NCBI GenBank assembly: GCA_052035645.1
Contig: JBPOHK010000025.1
Location: 1-64,000, forward strand
Length of the DNA: 64,000 nt
Reading direction: 5' to 3'
Source of the DNA: RPQJ01 sp052035645
GTDB taxonomy: Bacteria > Pseudomonadota > Gammaproteobacteria > Steroidobacterales > Steroidobacteraceae
The number at the start of each line of letters is the position of its first letter. The first letter of the stretch is position 1. Under the pieces are notes generated by a model, which worked only from the letters and a program-made list of their open reading frames with translations, was not told the origin of the DNA and ran no database searches. The position numbers were made by a program, and so were the translations under genes. Below are positions 27,977 to 36,620 of the stretch, one piece after another.

Positions 27977-28651
27977 ATGCCGGGCGGATGTTGCGAAGGG
28001 GGCTGCGCGAGCACCCCAGTGAAGGTGGATCGGCGCTGGCATCGAGCGCTCTGGATCGCGCTGATCGTGAATGCGTCGATGTTTGCCGTCGAGGTGGCGG
28101 CCGGCGTCGCGGCGAACAGCCAGGCGCTGAAGGCAGACGCGCTCGACTTCTTCGGAGACTCGGCCAATTACGCCATCAGCCTGGCGGTGGCGGGCATGGC
28201 GCTCTCGGTACGGTCCCGGGCCGCGCTGCTGAAAGGCGTCACGCTGCTGGTCTTCGGGCTGTGGGTTCTCGGCAGCGCCGTGTGGGCTGCGTACGCAGGC
28301 ATCCGACCGGAGCCGATGACCATGAGCGTGGTCGGCCTCTGCGCGCTCGCCGCCAATATGGGCGTCGCAATCCTCCTCTACCGGTTCCGCGACGGCGATG
28401 CGAATCGCCGATCCGTCTGGATCTGCTCGCGCAACGATGCGATCGGCAACGTCGCCGTCATGGCGGCCGCCGCGGGCGTCTTCGGCACGGGGACGGCGTG
28501 GCCCGACTTGCTGGTTGCAGGCATCCTCGCGGGCCTCGGCGTCTGGGGCGGTTTGCAGATCGTGCGTCACGCGCGCGAAGAACTGCAGACCGAGGGGCGT
28601 GTGACGCGGATTTCGCTGGCGACACCCGCCCGGATGACCGACTCAGCATGA
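27977..28651 (+). CDS. Short CDF-type metal cation transporter
   Basis: A 224-residue inner-membrane efflux protein with about six helices and almost no C-terminal cytoplasmic domain (full CDF proteins have 290-310 residues). It has a Cys-rich start (MPGGCCEGGCAS). The TM2 metal site is D57-x3-D61 (ALDFFGDS). In the helix that usually carries H/D-x3-D it has C150-x3-D154 (WICSRNDAIGNVA), a thiol substitution that suggests a soft metal such as Cd, Pb or Hg (inference). It is under the MerR-type operator. Similar short transporters accompany PbrR/CadR-type regulators. Its stop overlaps the convergent gene by 9 bases. Confidence 0.86.
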   Translation: MPGGCCEGGCASTPVKVDRRWHRALWIALIVNASMFAVEVAAGVAANSQALKADALDFFGDSANYAISLAVAGMALSVRSRAALLKGVTLLVFGLWVLGSAVWAAYAGIRPEPMTMSVVGLCALAANMGVAILLYRFRDGDANRRSVWICSRNDAIGNVAVMAAAAGVFGTGTAWPDLLVAGILAGLGVWGGLQIVRHAREELQTEGRVTRISLATPARMTDSA

Positions 28652-29137
28652 CGAGCCCGGTCGACACTGGGGCTGTGCCCGGGCGAAGGCGTGCACGGCG
28701 TGCCGGTAATAGCCCATCAGCTGCTGCTGTCGCTTGAACGGCGAACGCTCGCGCGACATCCGGCTGAGGTGATCGCGCATCGTCTTCACGCTCGGACCGA
28801 CGGCGTCCTCGTACTCCTGCGGCGTCAGGGCAGACTCAACCTGACCATGTGCGCGGCATTCGAGCATGGCAGCCTCCAGCGGTGCGACGGGAATCGCAGC
28901 GGCGCCACACGACTCGCAGACTTCGGCCCGGATCTGCGCGAGATGCGTCTCGAGCATCGCCAGGTGCCGATTCATCGCGTCGCGAAGATCGCCCGTGCCT
29001 GAATTCTCCGTCGGCCACGTCATGCCACGGACGAGCGCGCGAGCCTCCTCGCGCAGCTCGGGATATCGGTGGGACGGGTCCTGCGCGACGACCGGCGTCG
29101 CGAGCAACAGCAGCGAGCAGGCCAGAATTTCCTTCAC
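28643..29137 (-). CDS. Exported Cys-containing protein of unknown function
   Basis: 164 residues with a clear signal peptide (VKEILACSLLLLATPVVAQ). It starts with GTG at 29137, which has a strong ribosome site (aggag, seven bases upstream). The mature part is helical and charged, with a CxxC (VCESCGAAA), a further Cys (LECRAHG) and two at the end (QCRPGSSC), plus scattered His. That would fit a periplasmic metal-binding or redox-sensitive protein, but I do not recognise the family. It lies 31 bases after the czcD-like gene and is probably the last gene of the RND operon. Confidence 0.75.
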   Translation of the reverse strand: MKEILACSLLLLATPVVAQDPSHRYPELREEARALVRGMTWPTENSGTGDLRDAMNRHLAMLETHLAQIRAEVCESCGAAAIPVAPLEAAMLECRAHGQVESALTPQEYEDAVGPSVKTMRDHLSRMSRERSPFKRQQQLMGYYRHAVHAFARAQPQCRPGSSC

Positions 29138-29168
29138 GGCGGAGTCTCCTTTACGAGTGCATTCGGCA

Positions 29169-30101
29169 TCATGGATGACCGTGTGATGCGGGCGGATCCG
29201 CCCCACCGCGGTCGTCGCGGCCTTCACTTTCGCATTGAATCGCCTCGACCTGCAGCGTCGCATGACTCACGTGGAAGTCGACCTCGAGCATGCGGGCCGC
29301 GCTCGTACGGACGTAGTACGGATTCGCTCCCGCCGTTGCAACCAGGTGCGCAGTCAGCGACACCTCGCGCGAGCCCAATGACCAGACATGCAGGTCGTGG
29401 ACGCCACTCACGCCGTCCAGGGCGGACAGCTGCCTGCGCACGCGATCGACGTCCACGGAGGCAGGAGCGCCGTTGAGCAGGACGTGGACCGACTCACGCA
29501 GTAGCAACCAGGTCCTGGGGAGTACCCACAGCCCGATGAGCACCGCGAGCGCCGGATCGACAATCGCCCAGCCCGTGAACTTGATGATGATCGCCGCGAC
29601 AATGACCGCGACGGACCCCAGCATGTCGCTCCAGACCTCGAGGTAGGCGCCCTTCACGTTCAGATTCTCGCCGGCGCCCGCCCGCAGGAGACGCATCGAA
29701 ATCAGGTTCACGACCAGACCGACGGCCGCGATCACCAGCATGCCGGTCGACGCCACGGCAGGCGGGTGACTGAGTCGACTCGCTGCCTCCCACAGGATGT
29801 AACCGGCGACCGCGAACAGCAGCAGCGCGTTTACCATCGCGCCAACCGCTTCGAAGCGAGCATAGCCAAACGTGCGTCGGGCGTCCGGCGGACGCCGGCC
29901 GAGCCTGACGGCTACGAGTGCGATCGCCAGGGCCAGCACGTCCGTGGCCATGTGGGCCGCGTCAGAGAGCAGCGCGAGGCTGTTGGTCCACCAGGCCCCG
30001 ATCACCTCTGCTGCCAGGAATGCCGCGGTCAGGCCAAAGGCCCACCACAGCGGTCGCTCGTGCCGAACCTCCGATATCGAGTGATCGTGGCCACCGCTCA
30101 T
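29169..30101 (-). CDS. czcD: CDF cation efflux protein, CzcD type
   Basis: A 310-residue proton-coupled Zn/Cd/Co exporter of the inner membrane. Six helices, TM2 site H50-x3-D54 (DAAHMATD), TM5 site E155-x3-D159 (GAYLEVWSDMLGS, the CzcD form), and a full C-terminal ferredoxin-like domain (GVSGVHDLHVWSLGS). The N-terminus is short and His-containing (SGGHDHS) and the C-terminus ends SHGHP. It follows the PII-like gene after 21 bases in the RND operon, where CzcD-type proteins lower cytoplasmic metal and feed or tune the RND pump. Confidence 0.93.
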   Translation of the reverse strand: MSGGHDHSISEVRHERPLWWAFGLTAAFLAAEVIGAWWTNSLALLSDAAHMATDVLALAIALVAVRLGRRPPDARRTFGYARFEAVGAMVNALLLFAVAGYILWEAASRLSHPPAVASTGMLVIAAVGLVVNLISMRLLRAGAGENLNVKGAYLEVWSDMLGSVAVIVAAIIIKFTGWAIVDPALAVLIGLWVLPRTWLLLRESVHVLLNGAPASVDVDRVRRQLSALDGVSGVHDLHVWSLGSREVSLTAHLVATAGANPYYVRTSAARMLEVDFHVSHATLQVEAIQCESEGRDDRGGADPPASHGHP

Positions 30102-30122
30102 GTGACTACCTCCATGCCCGTC

Positions 30123-30434
30123 TCAATCGATGCTCTGCCGTGACTCGACGGGGACGACAAAAACCCAACCCGACGCCCGCCGGCCCGTGGCCCCGACCGA
30201 TCCTACGATCTCGACTGCCTTGACCACTTCGCCGTCCTCGCAGAACAGCTCCAGCTGCACTTCCGAGATCATCAGCCCGCCGAATTCCACCGAGTATTCC
30301 TGCTCCCGCGGACTGATGGCGGCCAGCGGTCCGCGGACGTCGAACAGGCTGAACTGGCGGAAGCCGCCTTCCTGCAGGGCATGGACCACGTCGCCGACGC
30401 GGTTCCGATGCACGAATGCCTTCACGTACTTCAT
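30123..30434 (-). CDS. PII-like signalling protein linked to RND efflux
   Basis: A 103-residue protein with the GlnB/GlnK fold pattern: MKYVKAFVHRNRVGDVVHAL, GFRQFSLFDVRG, a shortened T-loop, YSVEFGGLMISEVQLELFCED, and a C-loop region TGRRASGWVFVVPVE. It lacks the uridylylated Tyr region of canonical PII. A separate PII group (PII-NG in the literature) is linked to CzcCBA/CusCBA genes rather than amtB, which fits here. The ligand is unknown. The ATG at 30434 overlaps the czcA-like stop (ATGA), so its synthesis is tied to the pump. Confidence 0.8.
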   Translation of the reverse strand: MKYVKAFVHRNRVGDVVHALQEGGFRQFSLFDVRGPLAAISPREQEYSVEFGGLMISEVQLELFCEDGEVVKAVEIVGSVGATGRRASGWVFVVPVESRQSID

Positions 30435-33400
30435 GCCTTCGCCTCCAGAGATGGCCCGTCTTCGGTGTGGTCCTGTTCCTGCCCCGCCTCGACACGCCCT
30501 TCCATCCATTCGTAGAGCACGGGCAGCAGGAACAGCGTCAGGACCGTTGCAGTGAGCAGGCCGCCGACCACCACGGTCGCCAGGGGCCGCTGGGTTTCCG
30601 CGCCGACGCCGGACGAGACCAGCATCGGCACGAGGCCGAGGATGGCTACGCTGGCAGTCATCAGCACGGGTCGCAGGCGCAGGGCGGTGCCCTCCATGAC
30701 CGCATCGCGGATCGTCCGGCCCTTGGCGCGCAGCTCGTTCATGAAGCTGACCAGCACGATGCCGTTCAGCATCGCCACACCGAACACGGCGATGAAGCCG
30801 ATGGCCGACGGCACGGACAGGTACTGGCGCGTGACGGCCAATGCGATCACGCCGCCGATCGTCGCGAACGGCACGTTGGCCAGAATCAGGCCCGCATGCC
30901 GGAGCGAGCTGAATGCCGTGTACAGCAGGATGAAGATGAAGAAGATCGTCACCGGCACGATGATGGCGAGGCGGGTCAGGGCGCGCTGCTGATTCGCGAA
31001 GGCACCGCCCCACTCCAGCCAGTACCCGGGCGGGAAACTCACTGACTTCCCGATGGCCGCCGAGGCGTCCCTCACGAAGCCGTCGACGTCGCGACCGCGC
31101 ACGTCCATCTGGATGACGGCGTAGCGCTGCAGCTGCTCGCGGCGCACGAATGAGTAGCCTTCGTCGACCTTGACGGTGGCGACCTCATGCAGCGGAACCA
31201 GCGCGCCGCTCGACGCCTTCAGGGGAATCCGACGCAGCGCCTCGACCGTGTCCCGGTAGTCATCCTGGAGCCGGACGGCGATGTCGAATCGCTTCACGCC
31301 ATCGAGCAGCACGCTCACCGGCTCGCCCCCGAGCCCGTTGCGCACGACCGTCAGGACTTCCACGGCATTCATGCCGTGCCGCGCCAGCTCGTCGCGGTCC
31401 ACTTCGATGCGCACCTGGGGCTTGCCCACGTTCGCCTCGAGCGCGAGGTCGGCGACCCCCGGCACGCCCGACAGTGCTTCCTTGATCTGCGCGCTCAGCC
31501 GGTCGAGCTCGCCCAGCTCCGGTCCGTAGAGCTTCAGCGCCAGCGTGGCGCGCACGCCGGAGATCAGCTCCTCGACCCGCATCTGGATCGGCTGCGTGTA
31601 TCCGGGCACCACGTTCGGAACGACCTTCTCTAGCGTCTCCTGCATCTCGTCCTCGAGCTGCTGGATGGTGCGCCCGCCCCGCCATTCCGAGGCCGGCTTG
31701 AGCGGCGTGTAGATCTCCATGTAGTTGACGTCCGCCGTTTCGCCCTTCTCCGCGCGGCCGATCATCGCCACCGTCGACTCCACCTCCGGGAACTTCCTGA
31801 AGGCCTCGGCAATCACGCGGCTGGTACGAATCGACTCGTCGAGTGACATGGACGGGATGCCGGTCACGCGCCACATGATCGAGCCTTCCTGCATCTGCGG
31901 CATGAACTCCTTGCCGAGAAACGGGAACAGTCCGATCGCGACGACGAGCGCGCCGGCCGCGATGCCGAGCACGGTCCGGCGATGCGCCAAGGCCCGCTCG
32001 AGCAGTGCGTGGTATCGGCGCTTGAGCATCGCCACCAGCCGCGTGTCCCTTTCCTCCCCGGGCCGCAACAACAGCGAGGCGAGCACGGGAATCAGGGTCA
32101 GGCTGAGGATCAACGAACCGGCCATGGCGAAGGCGATGTTGAAGGCCATGGGCTTGAACATCTTGCCTTCCAGTCCTTTCAGACTGAACAGCGGCAGGAA
32201 CACCACGATGATGATCAGGATCGCGAAAGCGATGGGATTGGCGACCTCCTTGGCCGCCGCGAGCACGGCGGCCGTGCGATGGACGATTTCGCCCCGCGCC
32301 CGCCGTTCGGCCATGATCCGGAACGCGTTCTCCACCATGACCACGGCACCATCGACCATCATGCCGATGCCGATTGCGAGTCCGGCGAGCGACATCAGGT
32401 TGGCCGACAGCCCGAAGCGCTGCATGCCGATGAAGGCCACGAGCATGGCGAGCGGCAAGGCGACGATGACGACCAGCGCGGAGCGCAGTTCTCCCAGGAA
32501 CAGCAGCAGCACGACGGCTACGAGGATCGACCCCTCGATCAGCGCCCGTGCCGCGGTGCCGACGGCCTTGTCGACGAGGTCGGTGCGCGAATAGACGGGC
32601 TTCAGCACGATGCCGTCGGGCAGTGCGCTGCGCACGGTGTCGAGGCGCGCCTCGACGGCCTTGACCACGCTCTTCGCATTCTCGCCGATGCGCGCCAGCG
32701 CCATGCCGAGAACGACTTCCTCCCCGTCGCGCGTCACCGCACCGAAGCGAGGCGCCGGACCTTCCGCCACCTCGGCAACGTCCCGCAGGTGGACCGGAAC
32801 GCCGTCCTCGGACTTGAGCACGATGTCCCCGATGTCCTCGGACGTGCGCAGCAGCCCGAGGCCGCGGACCAGGTGCTGCTCCCGACCGATGTCCATGACG
32901 TTGCCGCCCACCTGCCCGTTGTTGGCTGGAATGGCCTCGATGACGTCCCTGAAGCCGAGCCCGCGGGCGTGCAGGCGCTGCGGATCGATGTGCACCTGGT
33001 ACTCGCGTTCGCCGCCGCCCCACGAAGTGACGTCATCGACGCCGCGCGCCGTGCGCAGGATCAGACGCACGGTCCAGTCCTGCCACGCGCGCAGATCCAT
33101 GTCATTCACCTGCGCACGCGTCACACCCGGCGCTCGCTCGACCGTATACCAGTAGACCTGGCCGAGGCCTGACGCGTTCGGGCCCATCGCGGGCTTGCCA
33201 TACCCTTCGGGCAGACGGTCACCGAGTTCCTGCAACCGCTCGTTGACGAGCTGGCGCGCGAAGTAGACGTCCATGTCGTCTTCGAAGTACACGGAGACGA
33301 ACGAGAGGCCAAACAGGCTCACCGAGCGGATCTCCTGAACCTTCGGCAGCCCCGCGAGCGTCGATTCGACCGGGAAGGTGAGCAGTTGCTCGACGTCCTC

Positions 33401-33574
33401 CGCGGCAAGGCCGGGGGACTCGGTGTAGATGCTCACCTGCACCGGCGTGACGTCAGGGAAGGCGTCGATGGGAACGGTGAACGCTGCACGCACGCCGAGC
33501 GCGGCCACGACGATGAAGAGGATCACCACCAGCAGCTTGTAGCGCAGTGAGATCTCGACGAGTCGGTTCAGCAT
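30431..33574 (-). CDS. Heavy-metal RND efflux permease (CzcA/CusA family)
   Basis: The inner-membrane proton-driven pump of a tripartite efflux system, 1047 residues. RND features: TM1 start MLNRLVEISLRYKLLVVILF, two large periplasmic loops, TM4 segment GLAIGIGMMVDGAVVMVEN, and C-terminal GVAMLNGIVLVSFMNELRAK. D408 is present, but the Asp of the DFG motif (D402 in CzcA of Cupriavidus) is Gly, so the Zn/Co/Cd signature is incomplete. The sequence resembles the AIGxxxD form of other metal RND subgroups, so substrate is uncertain. It is in an operon between the adaptor gene and the PII-like gene. Confidence 0.93.
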   Translation of the reverse strand: MLNRLVEISLRYKLLVVILFIVVAALGVRAAFTVPIDAFPDVTPVQVSIYTESPGLAAEDVEQLLTFPVESTLAGLPKVQEIRSVSLFGLSFVSVYFEDDMDVYFARQLVNERLQELGDRLPEGYGKPAMGPNASGLGQVYWYTVERAPGVTRAQVNDMDLRAWQDWTVRLILRTARGVDDVTSWGGGEREYQVHIDPQRLHARGLGFRDVIEAIPANNGQVGGNVMDIGREQHLVRGLGLLRTSEDIGDIVLKSEDGVPVHLRDVAEVAEGPAPRFGAVTRDGEEVVLGMALARIGENAKSVVKAVEARLDTVRSALPDGIVLKPVYSRTDLVDKAVGTAARALIEGSILVAVVLLLFLGELRSALVVIVALPLAMLVAFIGMQRFGLSANLMSLAGLAIGIGMMVDGAVVMVENAFRIMAERRARGEIVHRTAAVLAAAKEVANPIAFAILIIIVVFLPLFSLKGLEGKMFKPMAFNIAFAMAGSLILSLTLIPVLASLLLRPGEERDTRLVAMLKRRYHALLERALAHRRTVLGIAAGALVVAIGLFPFLGKEFMPQMQEGSIMWRVTGIPSMSLDESIRTSRVIAEAFRKFPEVESTVAMIGRAEKGETADVNYMEIYTPLKPASEWRGGRTIQQLEDEMQETLEKVVPNVVPGYTQPIQMRVEELISGVRATLALKLYGPELGELDRLSAQIKEALSGVPGVADLALEANVGKPQVRIEVDRDELARHGMNAVEVLTVVRNGLGGEPVSVLLDGVKRFDIAVRLQDDYRDTVEALRRIPLKASSGALVPLHEVATVKVDEGYSFVRREQLQRYAVIQMDVRGRDVDGFVRDASAAIGKSVSFPPGYWLEWGGAFANQQRALTRLAIIVPVTIFFIFILLYTAFSSLRHAGLILANVPFATIGGVIALAVTRQYLSVPSAIGFIAVFGVAMLNGIVLVSFMNELRAKGRTIRDAVMEGTALRLRPVLMTASVAILGLVPMLVSSGVGAETQRPLATVVVGGLLTATVLTLFLLPVLYEWMEGRVEAGQEQDHTEDGPSLEAKA

Positions 33575-33604
33575 GGCGCGCCCCGGGCCTGGCGGTCGCG
33601 ACGG

Positions 33605-34753
33605 TCAGTGCCCATGGCCTTCTCCCATCTGCTCCTTGAGCAGCTTCGACTTGAGTGCAAAGGCGCCTTCCACGACGACCGTGTCGCCCGGTGACAGTCC
33701 CTCGTCGATGAGCGTCCGGTCCCCGATGACGACGCCGGGGCGCACTTCGACCGGAAGCAGCAATCCGTCCGCCTGCTGACGAAAGACCACGGATGACCCT
33801 TCGAGCTGGATCAGTGCGGAGTTCGGCACGGAGAGTCGCGACCCCGCCGAACCGCGACTGTCGAGGTACACGTCCACGTAGTCGCCACCGTGCAGCCAGT
33901 CGTCGCGATTCGAGGCTTCGATGCGGACGACGGCATTGCGGGTCGCTTCGGACGTGCGATGAGCCTGTCGCAGGACTTTGCCAGCGATGCGACGCTGTCC
34001 TGCGACGATCGTCGCCTCACCACCCGCAGCAACATTCTGCGCGACCTCGGCCGGCAATTTCGCATCGATCCAGACGACACCTTCGTCGACGAGTCGGAAC
34101 AGCGTGCGGCCCGGCTCGATACGCTCGCCGACGACGAAGGCGTCTTCCGTGATGCGTCCCGCGTGTGGCGCCGTCAGCGTGAATTCACCGCTGACCGTGC
34201 CGCGCGCCGTTCCCGGCAGTCCGTACGCCCGCGCCCGCGCCCGCGCCTGCTCGACGGCGATCCGGGCCTCGGCATAGCGACGGCCGGACACCGCGTCGGC
34301 CCCGAGCGACTCGACGCGCTGCCATTCCTGCTCGGCGACGGCGAGCTGGGCCTGAGCCTCCGACACTTCGACGCTGGACAGGGTGACCAGCGGCGCACCG
34401 GCCGCGACCTCATCGCCCAGCCTGGCATGTCGCCGCACGACCAGCCCCTCGACACGCGGCGTGATCAACGTCGTGCCGTAGGCATCGTCCAGCACTTCAC
34501 CCGGCGCGCGGATCTTCTCGGCGACGGAGCCGGCATCGAGCCGGGCGAGCTTGATGCCCGCCGACTGCATGGCTGCTGCGTCCATCCGGACCTGTCGAGG
34601 TCCGCCCTCGCCATCGCTTTCCTCGGGCACGCCGTTGGCAGACGACCGCCCCGCGGCGGGCTCCTTGGCAGGCGCATCCTGCGACGAGCATCCGGTCACG
34701 ATCAGCAGCAGCGTCGCAACGCCCGCTGCCAGGCTCCGCTTGTCGATAGTCAT
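33605..34753 (-). CDS. czcB: RND efflux periplasmic adaptor (CzcB type)
   Basis: A 382-residue membrane fusion protein linking the RND pump to the outer-membrane channel. It has a lipoprotein-type signal with lipobox IVTGC-SS. The lipoyl/barrel-sandwich halves are TTLITPRVEGLVVRRHARLGDEV and GEFTLTAPHAGRITEDAFVVGERIEPG. A helical hairpin lies between them, and the C-terminal beta domain follows. The tail ends GEGHGH, a possible metal-binding end. It starts 3 bases after the czcC-like stop and lies 30 bases before the permease gene. Confidence 0.92.
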   Translation of the reverse strand: MTIDKRSLAAGVATLLLIVTGCSSQDAPAKEPAAGRSSANGVPEESDGEGGPRQVRMDAAAMQSAGIKLARLDAGSVAEKIRAPGEVLDDAYGTTLITPRVEGLVVRRHARLGDEVAAGAPLVTLSSVEVSEAQAQLAVAEQEWQRVESLGADAVSGRRYAEARIAVEQARARARAYGLPGTARGTVSGEFTLTAPHAGRITEDAFVVGERIEPGRTLFRLVDEGVVWIDAKLPAEVAQNVAAGGEATIVAGQRRIAGKVLRQAHRTSEATRNAVVRIEASNRDDWLHGGDYVDVYLDSRGSAGSRLSVPNSALIQLEGSSVVFRQQADGLLLPVEVRPGVVIGDRTLIDEGLSPGDTVVVEGAFALKSKLLKEQMGEGHGH

Positions 34754-34756
34754 GAT

Positions 34757-36055
34757 TCAGTTTCCCTTGTCGGATTCGAAACCGAGCCAGGCTTCCAGCC
34801 GTCCGGTCGCCACCAGATACTCCGTGAAGCTGCTCCAGACGCGGCCCTCGAGCTCGGCGCCGGCGAGGGCGGTGTCGATCGTCTGTTTCAGTTGCAGCAG
34901 GTAGTCCGCGGTGGACAGTTCGCCCGCTCGCCAGAGCCGTTCGAGCAGGTCGGCGCGCGACCGAACGTTCGTGCCCGGGCTCTGCTGCCATTGCAGCCAC
35001 GCGTCACGCACGGCTCGATGCGTCGCCGCCGCACGCGTTGCCGCGGCCTGCAATTCGAAGCGCAGGCGCTCGAGGTCGGCAGAGACGGCCCGCGCCTCGG
35101 CCCGTGCCGCCACCAGTTCCGCGCGATAGGAGTTGCGGACGAAGAGCGGAACGGAGACCGTGATCCCGTAGAGATTGTCGCGGGCACCGTCGGCCAGCTC
35201 GATGCTCCCCGCGCGCAGGGACAGGGTCGGGTCGGCAATGCGATCCCGCTCCGCGACGCGAACCTGCGCCCGCGCGCCGGCTTCCGACGCGACCGCCGCA
35301 CGCCACTCGGGCAACGATTCCAGGAACGTGGCATCCGACGGCTTCGCCGGGGGCGGTTCCGTTGCAGGAAAATCGGCTGCTGGCATCGCCGACAGCTGCG
35401 GATCCAGGCTGCGAAGCTTCGCCTGCGCGGACGCCAGTTCCGCGATCAGCGTCGCCTGTTCGGCGGCCGACTCGTCAAGAGCGAGAAACGCGAAGTCGCG
35501 ATCCAGGCGCGAGATGTCTCCCGCCTTCAGCTGCTGGTCGGCGAGCTTCGCGGCGTGATCGAGCAACGCAACCTGCTCGGCGCCGAGTGACACACGGCGA
35601 TGCGCGGCCGCCGTGCCGGACCACGCTTCGAGCCAGGCACGCGCGAATTCACGCCGCCGCTGCTGCGCCGATGCGGTCGCGATGTCCGCCCCCGCGCGGC
35701 CGACGGCCGCCCGCGCCGAACGCTTCCCGGACAGGTCGAGCGTGATCCCGAGCCCGGCCGTCGCGGAGCGATCGGGTCCTTCGTCATCGGCGTTCAGTTC
35801 AAGCTCGGGGTTGTAGAGCGGACGTGATGCCGCTTCGGCCCGTGCCGCGGACGCAGCGAGCAGCGCTTGCGTGGCGGCGGCTTCTGGATGACGCGACCAG
35901 GCGTCGGCCACGGCCACTCGGAGCACCGGGGGCGCCAGCGGAGGTTCCTGCGCCCAAGCCTGGCCCGGCATCAGCAGGATCGGGGCGCCGCAGGCCATCA
36001 ACGCCACGGCGGCCCGCGCGGCTTTCGCGAGCCGCGCTGGTGCATGAATGAACAT
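34757..36055 (-). CDS. czcC: RND efflux outer-membrane channel (CzcC type)
   Basis: A 432-residue TolC-family outer membrane factor. The signal peptide is around LAKAARAAVALMACGAPILL to AQAWAQ-type cleavage (GQAWAQEP). The two-fold helical repeat contains RPLYNPELELNADDEG and LSLRAGSIELADGARDNLYGITVSVPLFVRNSY, typical of CzcC. The ATG at 36055 has a good ribosome site (agagga, about seven bases upstream); a GTG at 36079 is the alternative. First structural gene of the pump after the small Cys/His protein. Confidence 0.9.
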   Translation of the reverse strand: MFIHAPARLAKAARAAVALMACGAPILLMPGQAWAQEPPLAPPVLRVAVADAWSRHPEAAATQALLAASAARAEAASRPLYNPELELNADDEGPDRSATAGLGITLDLSGKRSARAAVGRAGADIATASAQQRRREFARAWLEAWSGTAAAHRRVSLGAEQVALLDHAAKLADQQLKAGDISRLDRDFAFLALDESAAEQATLIAELASAQAKLRSLDPQLSAMPAADFPATEPPPAKPSDATFLESLPEWRAAVASEAGARAQVRVAERDRIADPTLSLRAGSIELADGARDNLYGITVSVPLFVRNSYRAELVAARAEARAVSADLERLRFELQAAATRAAATHRAVRDAWLQWQQSPGTNVRSRADLLERLWRAGELSTADYLLQLKQTIDTALAGAELEGRVWSSFTEYLVATGRLEAWLGFESDKGN

Positions 36056-36123
36056 CGGAAATCCTCTGGGCAGACGCACGACGGCACGGCTCAGTGGCCG
36101 CGCCGGCTTCGTTCAGGCCAGGA

Positions 36124-36486
36124 TCAGAGGATGGGAGGCCGCAATTCCCGCAGTGGAGCGGTCGACAGGCCGACGGCGGTGTCGGTCGAGATCACACCGG
36201 AAAGAGGTTCGGGCGTGTGAAACGTGAAATCGGCGAGCACGGCCACGGAATGATGGCCGCCCGAGTGGCAGCAATGCTCTCCGCCACCTTGCGACGGGTT
36301 GTCACCGGAGGCAGGTCCGGGTACATCGTCCGCACAGGCCTGCACGGTCGGCGCACCGATCCCGGCGTCCGCAAGGTCGTGCGCCGCGCAGACGGCCATG
36401 GAAGCCATGCTCGCGAGAAACAGCGTCAGCACCACTGCTGCGAGGCGTCGAGAGCCCCGTAGCACGGCGATGAGCGGGTTCTGCAT
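36124..36486 (-). CDS. Small exported Cys/His-rich protein (CzcI-like)
   Basis: About 120 residues. A hydrophobic signal segment (RRLAAVVLTLFLASMASMAVCA) is followed by a short mature part with HCCHSGGHH in the middle and a Pro/Arg end (RELRPPIL). The layout (signal, His/Cys cluster, RPP end) resembles the small CzcI-type proteins at the head of czc operons, though similarity is too weak to be sure. An ATG at 36501 is also possible; the one at 36486 leaves room for a leader downstream of the promoter. It probably binds or senses periplasmic metal. Confidence 0.6.
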   Translation of the reverse strand: MQNPLIAVLRGSRRLAAVVLTLFLASMASMAVCAAHDLADAGIGAPTVQACADDVPGPASGDNPSQGGGEHCCHSGGHHSVAVLADFTFHTPEPLSGVISTDTAVGLSTAPLRELRPPIL

Positions 36487-36502
36487 GGCGGGACGCGGCA
36501 TG

Positions 36503-36580
36503 GGTACCCACTATACCGACGGAGCGGCGGCATGCAAGTTTGGGATCTGCGGTTGCGGGCTCGGTACTCACTATTCGTCA
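36503..36580. repeat. Imperfect direct repeat 60 bp apart in the czc promoter region
   Basis: GGTACCCACTATACCGAC at 36503-36520 and GGTACTCACTATTCGTCA at 36563-36580. The first copy covers the -10 box of the RND operon promoter. Exact 60-base spacing puts the copies on the same helix face, as expected of paired regulator sites, but it may also be a duplicated promoter. Confidence 0.5.
36510..36537 (-). promoter_or_regulatory. Sigma-70-type promoter of the RND operon
   Basis: On the minus strand TTGCAT (36532-36537) and TATAGT (36510-36515) are separated by 16 bases, close to consensus. The start of transcription would be near 36503, just before the small Cys/His gene. The -10 lies inside a GGTAC-CACTAT motif that recurs 60 bases upstream (36563-36580). 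Confidence 0.6.
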
Positions 36581-36620
36581 GGTACGGACTCGGCAAATGC
36601 ATGTATCGCGGGGGAAACTG

